Shown here: positions 49,601 through 51,885 of the stretch, piece by piece
How positions within the stretch are numbered: position 1 is the stretch's first letter
Layout: each line of letters opens with the position of its first letter
Assembly (NCBI RefSeq): GCF_003589595.1
Contig: NW_020653774.1
Coordinates: 809,846 to 873,845, forward strand
DNA length: 64,000 bases
Source of the DNA: Hyposmocoma kahamanoa
Taxonomy: Eukaryota > Arthropoda > Insecta > Lepidoptera > Cosmopterigidae
Direction: 5' to 3'
The notes under the pieces: model-generated
Databases searched by the model: none
What the model was told of the DNA's origin: nothing
Seen by the model: only the letters and a program-made list of their open reading frames with translations
Position numbers and translations under genes: made by a program

Positions 49601-50717
49601 ACTTGCCCATTACATTATTTAAGACTAAATTATATGAATTGTTAAAGAATAAGGTATATTACAGTATTAGGGAATTTCTACAATATTTTTTATGTAAAAG
49701 AATTTAAATTAATTGTATATAACTTAATGTAAATGTAACCATGTGACGACCTATTATTCATTTATTTTGCATGCCTCAATTATCTTCGGGCGAAACATGC
49801 TTGAACTTATATATTACTGTGTTTTGATTTGATTTGTACTCCCCGTGCGATAATTTATACCATGCCCTTGCTGAATCTGTAATAAATTACTGTGTGGGAA
49901 CGTATGGTGCTACCTCCGCGACACATCTTAACAAAATTAGGTGTTACGAGTAGATGATAAGATGATAAGGTGCGCAGAGAGTGTAAATAAACGCACAATT
50001 ATGACATGCCATTTTAAATATGTAACATAACTCTTGTTAAGTAATATTACAAGAATATTCAAGTCCTGAATATAAAGTACCAAATAATTGTAATTATCCA
50101 GCAAGACAAGCAACGATGGGCAGCTATGAAACTTTTAAAACAAATAACGTATATGGTAAAAGAATTAGGGATTATTTAATTTCAACATTTTAACTGTCTT
50201 AGAAAACCTTGAAGGTAGTAAAAAGTGTGCTAAAAATGAAATTAAAAAAAAGATTTGTTAGATACAATGTAGGTACATGTTGAAAAACTGTGAAGTTGTT
50301 GAATGAATGTAATGATCATGTGACTGTAATATTAAGCGTAGCAACCAAACTCTCCCGATAAACTTTTAGGAAGTTCCTTAGAACCTTATCTTATTTGTAA
50401 AAATGTCATTGGGAGGATAAATAAATAATAAAAAAAAATGGTTTCTATTTCTGTTTCCAATAATAGTATTTTTTTATTGCGCAAGATGATAATGTATTTT
50501 ATATATTACAATAATTGTTTTTATTGATTGTGCAGGAGCGATAAACCTTGTAAAAGAACCGACTCCAATGTGCAGTTGTTGCGGATGTTGCCCCTGCACC
50601 AAAATTGAGTACCAACTTCATGACCCTGAAAGGGAAAAAAGCAGGCGAAGAGATATGAGAGACTTTGATACCAGGGTCAAAGAGGATAGTAAAATAATGC
50701 GAATCATGTATAACTGA
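1496..50717 (+). CDS. Spliced cysteine-rich protein gene, function unknown, with a giant intron (gene-level span)
   Basis: Six exons can be chained with matching codon phases: 1496-1634, 1954-2058, 3995-4157, 46283-46400, 48877-49045 and 50536-50717. They sum to 876 nt (291 codons plus stop); the 5' end is upstream or unresolved. The product is mixed basic and cysteine-rich, with motifs CTCDATCPKCKKK, CHPFCKSRRR and CSCCGCCPC, suggestive of metal binding or disulphides. I recognise no family. The 42 kb intron between exons 3 and 4 contains a complete lectin gene on the other strand and most of the transposons in the window. Seen: splice sites and phases. Inferred: that the left three and right three exons are one gene (a chance phase match is one in three). 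Confidence 0.5.
1954..2058 (+). CDS. Cysteine-rich gene, exon b (phase 1 to 1)
   Basis: Acceptor TTTGATTTTACAG and donor CAAAG|GTATCA. It encodes LIKRAFEAKMPQSKCSLG and continues to LKKFPK. Both phases match the flanking exons. Confidence 0.5.
2059..3114. other. Intronic AT-rich sequence, nothing recognised
   Basis: Part of the intron between exons b and c. Only short spurious frames are present. Confidence 0.4.
3115..3392 (+). repeat. Interspersed repeat family A, near full-length
   Basis: It runs from AGAGTTTGTCCGTGG through CCGCCAAGCAGTAATGTCAG and CATCAGGCGCACGAC to an A-rich end. The A-rich tail and truncated sister copies suggest a retroposed SINE-like element. The open frame within it is not a gene. 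Confidence 0.65.
3995..4157 (+). CDS. Cysteine-rich gene, exon c (phase 1 to 2)
   Basis: Acceptor CCAATATTGCAG and donor AACTC|GTAAGA. It encodes CTCDATCPKCKKKPLKKKKM and continues to LILFHN. Unspliced, the frame would stop two codons later at 4159-4161, so this exon could also be read as terminal. The strong donor consensus favours splicing. Confidence 0.5.
4838..5150 (+). repeat. tRNA-headed SINE with CAGCAGTGAGACGT-type tail
   Basis: A pol III B-box-like GGTTCGAATCC lies at about 4902, with an A-box-like stretch upstream. The body ends in GTGCCCAGCAGTGAGACGT and a TGATAATGATGA tail, common in Lepidoptera. The acceptor stem does not pair, so it is not a tRNA gene. Confidence 0.65.
5160..7088. 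other. Spacer within the giant intron
   Basis: Apart from the possible exon at 6689, no gene, domain or recurring repeat was recognised. Confidence 0.4.
6689..6761 (+). CDS. Possible alternative terminal exon of the cysteine-rich gene
   Basis: A good acceptor (TATGTTTTCAG) is followed by an open frame to TAA at 6759-6761. AATAAA signals follow at about 6915 and 6935. The phase is compatible with exon c at 4157, giving a short tail containing MESPVGPPSLINAV. This is a competing short 3' end, or a piece of an unrecognised repeat. Evidence is limited to the splice site, phase and polyadenylation signals. Confidence 0.22.
7089..7383 (-). pseudogene. Decayed copy of the last exon of the GPI-type lectin gene
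   Basis: It is homologous to the terminal exon at 11723-12033. The acceptor TTTACAG|ATAC is shared, then LLSSVYDKF (sister: KLSSVYNDF), a conserved VTSLACDDN block (sister VFSLACYDN), a Thr/Ser-rich stalk and the AHAV stretch. The frame is broken: starting in the sister's phase it hits TGA about 100 bases in, while the later part is open in another frame. The key CGAI cysteine is lost and the hydrophobic tail is shortened. The homologous exons expected upstream are not recognisable, so this is a relic of tandem duplication; an assembly error is less likely. Confidence 0.7.
7775..7890 (-). repeat. Duplicated lectin-gene intron segment
   Basis: The run CCACAGGTAATT-TAAAAAAGCAAAGTTACAC-CGTTCC is shared with 14997-15102, directly beside the donor of the lectin CRD2 exon. 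Here the donor survives as GCAAA|GTGAGT, but the exon beyond it has decayed. Confidence 0.55.
8643..8928 (+). mobile_element. MITE family M286, copy 1
   Basis: 286 bp with imperfect terminal inverted repeats of about 25-30 bp, CATCGACTTACAA...TTGTAAGTCAATG. It has no coding capacity and near-identical copies at 14728 and 36082. Confidence 0.75.
8929..9529. other. Spacer with a short LINE-tail-like start
   Basis: AAATGATTATTTGGCTAGG and following GACTTTGACTT resemble the 3' tail of the LINE at 14178. Nothing else was recognised. Confidence 0.35.
9530..9648. repeat. Purine-pyrimidine and GGGCGT microsatellite
   Basis: Alternating CG/TG (ACGCGCGCGTGTACGTG) passes into about eight GTGGGC units and a GT run. 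Confidence 0.9.
9649..10470. other. Spacer without recognised feature
   Basis: AT-rich; only short frames with no recognisable domain. Confidence 0.35.
10475..10750 (+). repeat. Composite SINE: tRNA head joined to family A body
   Basis: A CCAGCAGTGGACTGCGATAG plus (TGA)n SINE tail is followed by a tRNA-like head (GTGGCCGAACGGTTACCATG). That head runs directly into the family A body (GTTGTCAACTTACGTC...CATCAGGCG) and an A-run. Open frames on both strands here are artefacts of the repeat. Confidence 0.65.
10850..11325 (-). mobile_element. LINE 3' fragment
   Basis: The minus-strand frame ends in the usual C-terminal region of Jockey/CR1-like reverse transcriptases (FCVPPSRTNYGQNEIVSRLT then YNIF), followed by an A/T-rich 3' tail at the low-coordinate end. 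Confidence 0.5.
11326..11722. other. 3' flank of the GPI-type lectin gene
   Basis: Holds an old repeat piece at about 11515-11600 (TATTCACTCTCGCCTTG), related to 39.8 and 44.5 kb. Possible minus-strand AATAAA signals occur in the AT-rich stretch before the stop. Confidence 0.4.
11723..12033 (-). CDS. GPI-type lectin, exon 6 (end of CRD2, stalk, GPI-type tail)
   Basis: Acceptor ATTTTACAG. It encodes SSVYNDFGTPPND, CGAI, VKCEEAYNFFCEKN, then a Thr/Pro/Ser stalk and a hydrophobic end. Stop TAA at 11723-11725. The decayed paralogue at 7089 aligns along its whole length. Confidence 0.85.
11723..20916 (-). CDS. Immulectin-like dual-CRD C-type lectin with GPI-type C-terminus (gene-level span)
   Basis: Six exons (20865-20916, 18226-18339, 17938-18042, 15908-16051, 15102-15323, 11723-12033) sum to 948 nt, 315 residues, and every junction is phase 1. 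Residues 1-17 are a signal peptide. CRD1 is about 19-125 (FRCDYTYSDKAKGWLKLH, PFICFYE). The linker NECGTVD at 131-137 is the signature of lepidopteran two-domain immulectins, humoral pattern-recognition lectins. CRD2 is about 140-257 (CHKFHTSTYNWETA, CGAI, FFCE). A Thr/Ser/Pro stalk and a final hydrophobic segment (ILMLLISLISFMSL) without a basic tail look like a GPI-anchor signal, so the protein is probably cell-surface. EPN/QPD and WND calcium motifs are absent and CRD1 lacks its middle strand region. Seen: exons and motifs. Inferred: anchoring. Confidence 0.8.
12235..12480 (-). mobile_element. Mariner-like transposase, C-terminal fragment
   Basis: The minus strand reads WPPSNPDLNPLDYSLWNKLE, the catalytic third-Asp region of mariner transposases, with upstream stops. 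It lies in lectin intron 5. Confidence 0.7.
12954..13223 (-). mobile_element. Mariner-like transposase, N-terminal fragment
   Basis: The minus strand reads a helix-turn-helix region with DRQRNGRPRSVTTTHIRLI, typical of the mariner DNA-binding domain. It is probably the same broken element as the fragment at 12235; the DDD core between them is lost. Confidence 0.6.
13224..13856. other. AT-rich intronic spacer
   Basis: Lectin intron 5; no feature recognised. Confidence 0.4.
13857..14058. mobile_element. MITE with about 27 bp inverted ends
   Basis: CCGGGTACTCATTAGCGAGC at the left matches the reverse complement of the right end (CCGGGTACTCACTAACAAGC), with the match running on to GTAACG. About 200 bp, no coding sequence. 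Confidence 0.7.
14178..14640 (+). mobile_element. LINE 3' end fragment
   Basis: A short frame reads SFMGNCIRIYNNIPEHILRL, the C-terminus of Jockey/CR1-like ORF2, followed by the family tail TAAATGATTATTTGACTTTG. The same family recurs at 42.6-43.3 kb. Confidence 0.6.
14728..14994 (+). mobile_element. MITE family M286, copy 2
   Basis: Same ends as the copy at 8643, with about 20 bp deleted internally. It abuts the duplicated lectin intron segment and lies about 110 bp downstream of the CRD2 exon donor. Confidence 0.75.
15102..15323 (-). CDS. GPI-type lectin, exon 5 (first half of CRD2)
   Basis: Acceptor ACTCTTTCTCAG and donor GAAA|GTAAGT. Motifs CHKFHTSTYNWETA, GICKDEGGNLAVINSKEEAK and ALVGF are textbook C-type lectin fold, at the positions of the WxxAxxxC and LAxI signatures. 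Confidence 0.9.
15590..15750 (-). mobile_element. Lepidopteran LINE 3' end with (TGA)n tail
   Basis: CATCATCATATCAGCCGG, CCACTGCTGAATATAGGCC and a GGTCATCCGTCCATCTA stretch are a familiar lepidopteran retroposon 3' end, in the intron between lectin exons 4 and 5. Confidence 0.55.
15908..16051 (-). CDS. GPI-type lectin, exon 4 (end of CRD1 and linker)
   Basis: Acceptor TTTTTCTCCAG and donor CGTA|GTAAGT. It encodes DCTSGCKLL, GNPFICFYE and the immulectin linker NECGTVD. A LINE fragment begins only about 40 bp upstream of the acceptor. Confidence 0.8.
16090..17080 (+). mobile_element. LINE fragment with RNase H domain
   Basis: The frame reads YTIFTDGSNEDKGIGAAFF then MRAELSAITEAI, and after a frameshift LIATDSTSGLQHLL. 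These are the catalytic DGS, E and D blocks of LINE RNase H, followed by a degraded cysteine-containing C-terminus with stops. Non-functional. Confidence 0.7.
17183..17801. mobile_element. MITE family with TATCCGCTCACGCGAT ends, copy 1
   Basis: About 619 bp. The left inverted end is intact and the right end mutated. It is an inverted match to 34601-35213 over its whole length. No coding capacity. Confidence 0.75.
17938..18042 (-). CDS. GPI-type lectin, exon 3 (CRD1 helix region)
   Basis: Acceptor TATTTTTTCAG. It encodes GAIIALLQPPSPSKDAIMDI to VVTADTN. The donor G|GTTTGT is weak, so the exact end is less certain. This stretch matches the place in immulectins just after the first conserved Cys-x-x-Glu-Gly. 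Confidence 0.65.
18226..18339 (-). CDS. GPI-type lectin, exon 2 (start of CRD1)
   Basis: Acceptor TCCACATCAG. It encodes FRCDYTYSDKAKGWLKLH through QQKCQNEG. The donor is GAAG|GCAAGT, a GC-AG type intron with otherwise perfect consensus. Confidence 0.8.
18655..18835 (+). mobile_element. LINE reverse transcriptase C-terminal fragment
   Basis: Reads AWTITENLRRCIETFRTWAY then QVLGITQRR, the thumb-proximal region of R1/RTE-like non-LTR elements, joined to a family A repeat. Confidence 0.5.
18836..18965 (-). repeat. Interspersed repeat family A, partial
   Basis: AAGTTGACAAGTCCCAT and CCGGAACGCAATAATG match the family. It directly follows the LINE fragment. Confidence 0.55.
18990..19420 (+). mobile_element. 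Penelope-like element 3' end
   Basis: Shares with 22560-22920 the blocks CATAAGACTGTAGTACTAAT, GGTACAGTC (reverse), and CCTGTAAAGGGCCCGAAACG before an ATT-run and the CGGACAAATAGTTTCATTTC end. Confidence 0.55.
20145..20400 (-). mobile_element. Penelope-like element end, inverted orientation
   Basis: AGGAAATTACTATTTTTCCGG, CAAACAAACCAACGTTTCGG and GCCCTTTACAGGTCCCATG are the reverse complement of the 19.3 kb end, so 18990-20400 is bounded by facing copies. Confidence 0.5.
20401..20864. other. Lectin intron 1 spacer
   Basis: AT-rich; includes a degraded piece of the ACCGACCTCAAAAG-type repeat near 20740-20830 (CCGCTCAAAAGTATGTGG). Confidence 0.4.
20865..20916 (-). CDS. GPI-type lectin, exon 1 (signal peptide)
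   Basis: ATG at 20916-20914 encodes MKFFKLIFLIFSVVGST, a classic short signal peptide. The donor ACAT|GTAAGTATG is near-perfect and its phase (1) matches exon 2. A TATAAATA box lies about 65 bp upstream. Confidence 0.8.
20980..20987 (-). promoter_or_regulatory. TATA box of the GPI-type lectin gene
   Basis: TATAAATA on the minus strand, 64-71 bp before the start codon. The start site would fall around 20955-20965, leaving a short 5' UTR. A GATA-type site (TGATAACGG) lies just upstream. Confidence 0.6.
21195..21310 (-). repeat. SINE tail fragment
   Basis: CATCATAAACCCATTTATAC and CTACTACTGGGCATGGGTC match the reverse of the CAGCAGTGGGACGT SINE tail class. Confidence 0.45.
21505..21780 (-). 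repeat. Family A scrap and a copy of the GGATTCATCCC repeat
   Basis: 21515-21570 matches family A. The following 200 bp (GGGTGGCAAAGTAGGGAATG) is an inverted, diverged copy of the repeat at 23065 and 35275. Confidence 0.45.
22250..22920 (+). mobile_element. Penelope-like element remnant with coding 3' end
   Basis: About 65 bp inverted ends (GGAAATGAAACTATTTTTCC / reverse) flank 88 codons ending at 22560. The frame reads KFDKPQVLAKEVRYLPRMLR then EAIEIKKHPN, similar to the region after the GIY-YIG endonuclease in Penelope-like elements. The reverse transcriptase is missing. The right end holds CTGTAAAGGGCCCGAAACG, reminiscent of the hammerhead ribozyme motif in such elements. Assigning it to Penelope-like elements is inference from family knowledge. 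Confidence 0.55.
23065..23345 (+). repeat. Interspersed repeat (AACCTCCT..TTTTTTGAAGT family)
   Basis: Contains GTTCGTGGAATTGCATCTA, GGATTCATCCCCTAGTTTG and GAATTGAGAACCTCCTCC, a very common lepidopteran repeat type. Other copies at 35275 (plus) and 47396 (minus). Confidence 0.65.
23609..23618. other. Assembly gap (10 Ns)
   Basis: Placed between the first 47 bp of the 5' LTR and the protease of the gypsy element. Its length is a placeholder and cannot be real. Confidence 0.95.
23619..26437 (+). CDS. pol: Ty3/gypsy pol polyprotein (protease, RT, RNase H, integrase)
   Basis: The frame is open from the gap to TGA at 26435-26437; the first ATG (23735) is internal. Order: aspartic protease (ALIDTGSSISF), reverse transcriptase (RLVIDYSQ, AIDLQSAYHQ, catalytic FAYLDDITI), RNase H (VETDASDHSIAATL), and integrase with an HHCC finger (HNDLCHPG, CKIC) and catalytic residues in LSIDFKGP, HSDRGTCF and GQVERFNGTLW. 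A variable acidic tail ends RRSARVRHPP. No stop or frameshift occurs in about 900 codons, so the insertion looks young. No envelope gene is present. Only the N-terminus is missing, through the gap. Confidence 0.92.
26563..28035 (-). CDS. LINE ORF2 reverse transcriptase (interrupted)
   Basis: The non-LTR reverse transcriptase is uninterrupted here for 490 residues: GKSPGHDSLSIEHL, NYRPVSL, FRPGLSTESAILSL, ACFLDLSKAFD, GVRQGGLSSPRLFN and catalytic YADDMVLLSP, then the thumb region (RVANFKYLGHWVSE). In-frame sequence continues upstream to about 28110. The TAA at 26563-26565 comes from the inserted LTR, so the native C-terminus lies beyond the gypsy element. The RT order and YADD box place it in the CR1/Jockey-like group; the exact clade is not resolved. 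Confidence 0.85.
   Translation of the reverse strand: MSIAGEHEPAAIADRFMKHFKVSTHVGSMLQVADAGEVATDLTVSFSSKDVATVIKNMVRGKSPGHDSLSIEHLQHAGVHLPRVLATFFTLCIGHCYLPEAIIKTIVVPILKNKTGDTSDIGNYRPVSLAPVLAKVLDGLLDKHMEKHIKLHDAQFGFRPGLSTESAILSLKHTVQYYADRNTPVVACFLDLSKAFDFVNYDLLWRKLKEDTQVPDEVIQLLKYWYKEQSNCVRWAGSLSEEYGLECGVRQGGLSSPRLFNLYMNKLIEELSRTGIGCHVGGVCVNNISYADDMVLLSPSIGAMRRLLRTCEQYAEAHGLRYNSTKSEMMVFKAGNKTYSTLPSITLAGTPLKRVANFKYLGHWVSENLSDNLDLERERRALSVRCNMLARRFARCTKEVKTTLFKAFCQTFYTCSLWVSYTGKAYSALRVQYNNAFRVLMGLGRRCSASGMFCEAGVDGFHAIMRKRCYSMLQRVSASPNIILNSVADK
29173..31190 (-). mobile_element. Jockey-like LINE fragment inserted in the mariner
   Basis: The minus strand at 30920-31190 reads TTFLSVEIDSSRNWSQHVES then VASLLRYELLVWGNSAE, the C-terminal region of Jockey-like reverse transcriptases, with a stop. 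Its 3' A-rich end at 29173 abuts the mariner. It appears to be split by the plus-strand LINE at 29525. Confidence 0.6.
29525..30512 (+). mobile_element. 5'-truncated CR1/Jockey-like LINE, second copy
   Basis: The frame 29528-30373 is intact (GVRQGGLSSPRLFN, CYADDMVLLSPS, FKYLGHRVTED, RWESPMLGRWMRL, stop) and ends in a 3' UTR with an (ATT)n tail at about 30489-30512. It is the same family as the minus copy at 26563 and preserves the C-terminus that copy lost to the gypsy insertion. Confidence 0.8.
31620..31935 (+). mobile_element. RTE-like LINE 3' end fragment
   Basis: Degraded frames read WPRRAKRPLDRLLDD and ARWMHIEQDLKSW then LQWIDVG, followed by a GATAATGATGATTATGA tail; typical of lepidopteran RTE/BovB-like 3' ends. 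Confidence 0.5.
31985..32230 (+). repeat. Interspersed repeat family A, diverged
   Basis: GCCGCCAAGCAGTAATGTGAG, GCACATGGGACTTGTCAAC and TTTGTGATTTAAAACTCTGA match the family. Confidence 0.55.
32283..32916 (+). mobile_element. LINE ORF2 C-terminal fragment
   Basis: The frame 32383-32916 reads LFSSLVRSNLEYCSVMWSPF and RIEAVQRRFLRNLS, the C-terminal domain of Jockey-group LINEs, to a stop at 32916. No catalytic part remains. Confidence 0.7.
33044..33113. repeat. Perfect 33-bp inverted repeat (hairpin)
   Basis: Arms 33044-33076 and 33081-33113 are exact reverse complements around the 4-base loop CTAT. The arm begins GTGCGTGGCTGTCATAGG. Confidence 0.95.
33278..33723. mobile_element. GC-rich MITE with about 50 bp inverted ends
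   Basis: The left end GCGCAGGTCACACCGCGAAC pairs with the right end (reverse complement GCGCAGGCCACACCGCGAAC), continuing to CTCACGTAG with few mismatches. The core is unusually GC-rich for the window. Confidence 0.75.
33740..34085 (+). repeat. Composite SINE/MITE-end block, copy 1
   Basis: A MITE end (CACGTAG family) is joined to AATTCTCGAAGAGCC, AGACTGTGAGCATCAG and a tRNA-like head (GTCGAGTGGCTTGCACAACG, B-box GGATTCGATCC). The whole block occurs inverted at 51545-51885. Confidence 0.6.
34245..34460 (+). repeat. tRNA-headed SINE (GGCCGAACGGTTACCATG family)
   Basis: A-box-like GTGGCCGAACGG and B-box-like GGTTTAATTCC, then the body GTATGGCCTACA and GCACCCGCGATACAGG. Other copies at 37185 and 62345 (minus). 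Confidence 0.7.
34601..35213. mobile_element. MITE family with TATCCGCTCACGCGAT ends, copy 2
   Basis: 613 bp with both 16 bp inverted ends intact; inverted relative to 17183-17801. Confidence 0.8.
35275..35610 (+). repeat. Interspersed repeat (GGATTCATCCC family), copy
   Basis: ACCGACCTCAATAGTTCGTGG through GGATTCATCCCCTAGTTTAC to CCTTTTTTTGGAGTC; same family as 23065. Confidence 0.65.
35611..36081. other. Spacer, nothing recognised
   Basis: No gene or known repeat seen. Confidence 0.35.
36082..36367 (-). mobile_element. MITE family M286, copy 3
   Basis: 286 bp, inverted relative to the copy at 8643; ends CATTGACTTACAA...TTGTAAGTCAATG. The best preserved pair of ends in the window. Confidence 0.8.
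36368..37184. other. Repeat scraps
   Basis: A piece GTGAAATTACTG-CTAGTTT at about 36670 recurs at 44.8 and 53.1 kb. 36745-36825 is a family A 3' end (GGACAGGCGTGTCGCTTACC). 36870-37185 has a minus-strand frame of LINE-like composition that I cannot place. Confidence 0.4.
37185..37415 (+). repeat. tRNA-headed SINE, copy
   Basis: CCGTGACCAAACGGTTACCA, GGATTCGATTC and GTATGGCCTACATAT; same family as 34245 and 62345. Confidence 0.7.
37416..38475. other. Spacer upstream of the P-like element
   Basis: No gene recognised. The left end of the P-like element may lie here, but no inverted end matching the 42.5 kb side was found. Confidence 0.35.
38476..38567. repeat. Two tandem 45-bp units
   Basis: TTGAAATCTGGACTC-GACGAATCT occurs twice, ending TACACGACGACTTGG in the second unit. 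Confidence 0.8.
38740..38960. repeat. Facing G-rich and C-rich tracts
   Basis: 38740-38780 is nearly pure G/A with many GGG runs. 38897-38955 has CCCC runs on the same strand. The open frames crossing it are compositional. Confidence 0.7.
39214..39322. repeat. 109-bp near-perfect palindrome
   Basis: Arms AAATAACGCAAAAAAATAAA...GTTTCGTTC...CGTTATTT fold around a GCGCGCGCG centre. Confidence 0.9.
39323..39815. other. AT-rich spacer
   Basis: No feature beyond a short duplicated GCATCAGCGCATAACTTGA at about 39640-39690. Confidence 0.4.
39815..40070 (+). repeat. Interspersed repeat family C (ACTCTCGCCTTGAAAAGG)
   Basis: CTCACCTGATGGCAAGTG, TATTCACTCTCGCCTTG, CCACTCCATAGCCATTCG and CACAACATATGGGTGGAACC. 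Copies or pieces at 11515, 44505 and 52015. Confidence 0.65.
40219..42535 (+). pseudogene. P-element-like (THAP9-type) transposase, two lesions
   Basis: An acceptor-like TTTTTTGTTTTAG precedes the open frame. A basic N-terminal region (PRRRKRTS, LLKKQKNKYNRLKK) fits a leucine-zipper/coil part. The core matches P transposase: RQWNEDEKNFCLSLYYKS, APTTIQNW, VCFDEMSI, KVIICDHDQATTNVKAIKSL and DVPHLIKNIRNNLL, then the long insertion-domain region ending LRILQHK at 42535. A TAA at 40683-40685 and a one-base shift in a nine-T run at about 41123 split it into three frames, so it is inactive unless one is an assembly error. The THAP exon expected upstream is not recognised with confidence. Confidence 0.8.
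42595..43290 (+). mobile_element. LINE ORF2 C-terminal fragment and tail
   Basis: WGPHINKLSKRLSSAVYAIK, FHSLMTYRILLWGNAADI, then in another frame NSFKGQCISF; the tail has AAATAAAGATGATTTGAAT. Same family as 14178-14640. Confidence 0.65.
43291..44504. other. Spacer, nothing recognised
   Basis: AT-rich. Two GCCATCTAGT motifs at 44088 and 44151 are too short to assign. Confidence 0.35.
44505..44770 (+). repeat. Interspersed repeat family C, copy
   Basis: CTCACCTGATGGAAAGTGACG, ATTCAGTCTCGCCTTGA and CCACAACGCGGGTGGAACCC. Confidence 0.65.
44771..45894. other. Spacer with minor repeat scraps
   Basis: 44820-44895 recurs at 36655 and 53075. 45240-45425 has facing GAGTCCTTACACGCGG / CACACCCGGCG-like ends and might be a decayed MITE. 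No gene seen. Confidence 0.35.
45895..46110 (-). repeat. Interspersed repeat family A, copy
   Basis: GCGGTAATGGACAGGC, TCACATTACTGCTTGG and CGGCAGTACTTCCACGGA, inverted. Confidence 0.55.
46283..46400 (+). CDS. Cysteine-rich gene, exon d (phase 2 to 0)
   Basis: Acceptor TTTCGTTTCTAG and donor CCAAAG|GTACTA. Only the phase-2 frame is open. It encodes CHPFCKSRRRIWKGE and ends VDECVRRWPK. Confidence 0.5.
46600..46865 (-). repeat. Interspersed repeat family A, near full-length
   Basis: AGTGACGGGACGTCTGTCCG through AAGTTGACAAGTCCCATGTG and TATTACTGCTTGGCGG to TAACTCTTTCACAAGG; inverted. It lies in the intron after exon d of the cysteine-rich gene. Confidence 0.65.
47396..47850 (-). repeat. Interspersed repeat (GGATTCATCCC/AACCTCCT family), long copy
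   Basis: ACCGACTTCAAAAAAGAAGG through GAGGTTCTCAATTCGA to GTACTTTTGAGGTCGGTTTT; the longest copy here, inverted relative to 23065. Confidence 0.7.
48877..49045 (+). CDS. Cysteine-rich gene, exon e (phase 0 to 1)
   Basis: Acceptor CATATTTCAG and donor AAATGG|GTGAGA. It encodes KVYGNSPCPLFGKTRYVHAI and on to YRMAKKMG. Its codon phase joins cleanly to both neighbours. Confidence 0.6.
49423..49950 (+). mobile_element. LINE ORF2 C-terminal fragments
   Basis: The frame 49423-49707 reads RIYNRLPNDIKHLP and LKNKVYYSIREFL. A second scrap near 49850-49945 reads LYHALAESVINYCVGTYG. Both are Jockey-like C-terminal pieces in the intron before terminal exon f. Confidence 0.6.
50536..50717 (+). CDS. Cysteine-rich gene, terminal exon f
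   Basis: Acceptor GATTGTGCAG, phase 1, stop TGA at 50715-50717. It encodes the cysteine cluster CSCCGCCPC followed by a charged tail (DPEREKSRRRD ... KIMRIMYN). A THAP-bearing MITE lies about 130 bp downstream. Confidence 0.6.
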
Positions 50718-50850
50718 GAACCGTAGTGTATAGATGACGTTTGATATGAAAATTATTTATGGGCTGATGTTGATCGGACGGTGTTTGGTGGGAAGTTTCG
50801 GTGGTTATTATTTTGACATTTTATCATCGCGACATCTTTGCGCTACTCCT

Positions 50851-51224
50851 TAGAATAATAACGCATAGAAACCTAGTCCGCACACGCTAAGTGAGGCAAA
50901 TTGAAGCGCGCCAGAAGGGCCTACACGAGCGGGCGGGCCTTCAGTGCTCAAGGTCAACTTGCACCGCGAACAGATCAAGAATTTTAGCTAAAAATAACGA
51001 AATGTGCGGTAAATGAGTGTAAAAATACGTCAGACAAACATATAATAGATACTAACATCACATTCCACAAGGAAGTAACGCGTTTCAACTTGTATTTTTA
51101 TATAAATATTCACTAAAACCGAAAATTAACCTACTACTAAAACTAGCCTACATGAATTTGATTTTTGCCTCACTTGTGGCAGTTCGTTTGATATGAAACT
51201 ATTATTCTATGCGTTATTACTCTA
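50851..51224. mobile_element. THAP-bearing MITE, copy 1
   Basis: 20 bp inverted ends TAGAATAATAACGCATAGAA with one mismatch; 374 bp. The internal start codon of the THAP-like frame is changed to ATA. Confidence 0.8.
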
Positions 51225-51544
51225 TGGGAACTTGCGATGGCTAAAAATGGGTCTATTTTCCTCGCTATTGTAATATTGCCCTATAAACCAGTTTGCAATT
51301 GTATCTTTTTTCATTAATTTTTGAATTTTAATTAACTCCTTCCTTCTTAAATCATTTTAAAAGTGGTTTACTCCTACAAACGTTATTTCACATACTTCTA
51401 AATACTAGAGATCATCATATACGTTGCTCTGATCCCGAAGGTGCAGTCATTTTGTCGAGTCGCAATAAAAAAAAAAAAAAAAAAAGGAACTAACTTGTTT
51501 TATGGAAATCCGAAACAACGACGGTTCCACTTCTCGGGTGTGGG

Positions 51545-51885
51545 TATAGAAATAGAATATAGAAATGTTTCTACGTCGACCCGACCGGGGATCGAACCCG
51601 GGACCACACAGATGGCAACACAATAAAAACCGTTGTGCAAGCCACTCGACACGGTGGTCATCGTGTAGCTAGCATATCGATAATAATTATTATATATTTT
51701 AGGTAATATAGTTGTTGATGCTCACAGTCTGCTAATTTGAAGTGACCCTAATAAGTAGGCCTCTTCGAGAATTTTCTAAAGAGCAGGTCACACTGCAGGT
51801 ATTTAGCTTAGTTCACGTAGCCGTATCTATTCATACTTCGGTTCACACCGCCGCGGAGGCAGCGGAGATGTTAATTTATTTTTAT
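51545..51885 (-). repeat. Composite SINE/MITE-end block, copy 2 (inverted)
   Basis: The head CCGGGGATCGAACCCGGGAC and TTGTGCAAGCCACTCGACAC match the reverse of 33965-34080; continues through TTCGAGAATTTTC to CACGTAGCC. Confidence 0.65.
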
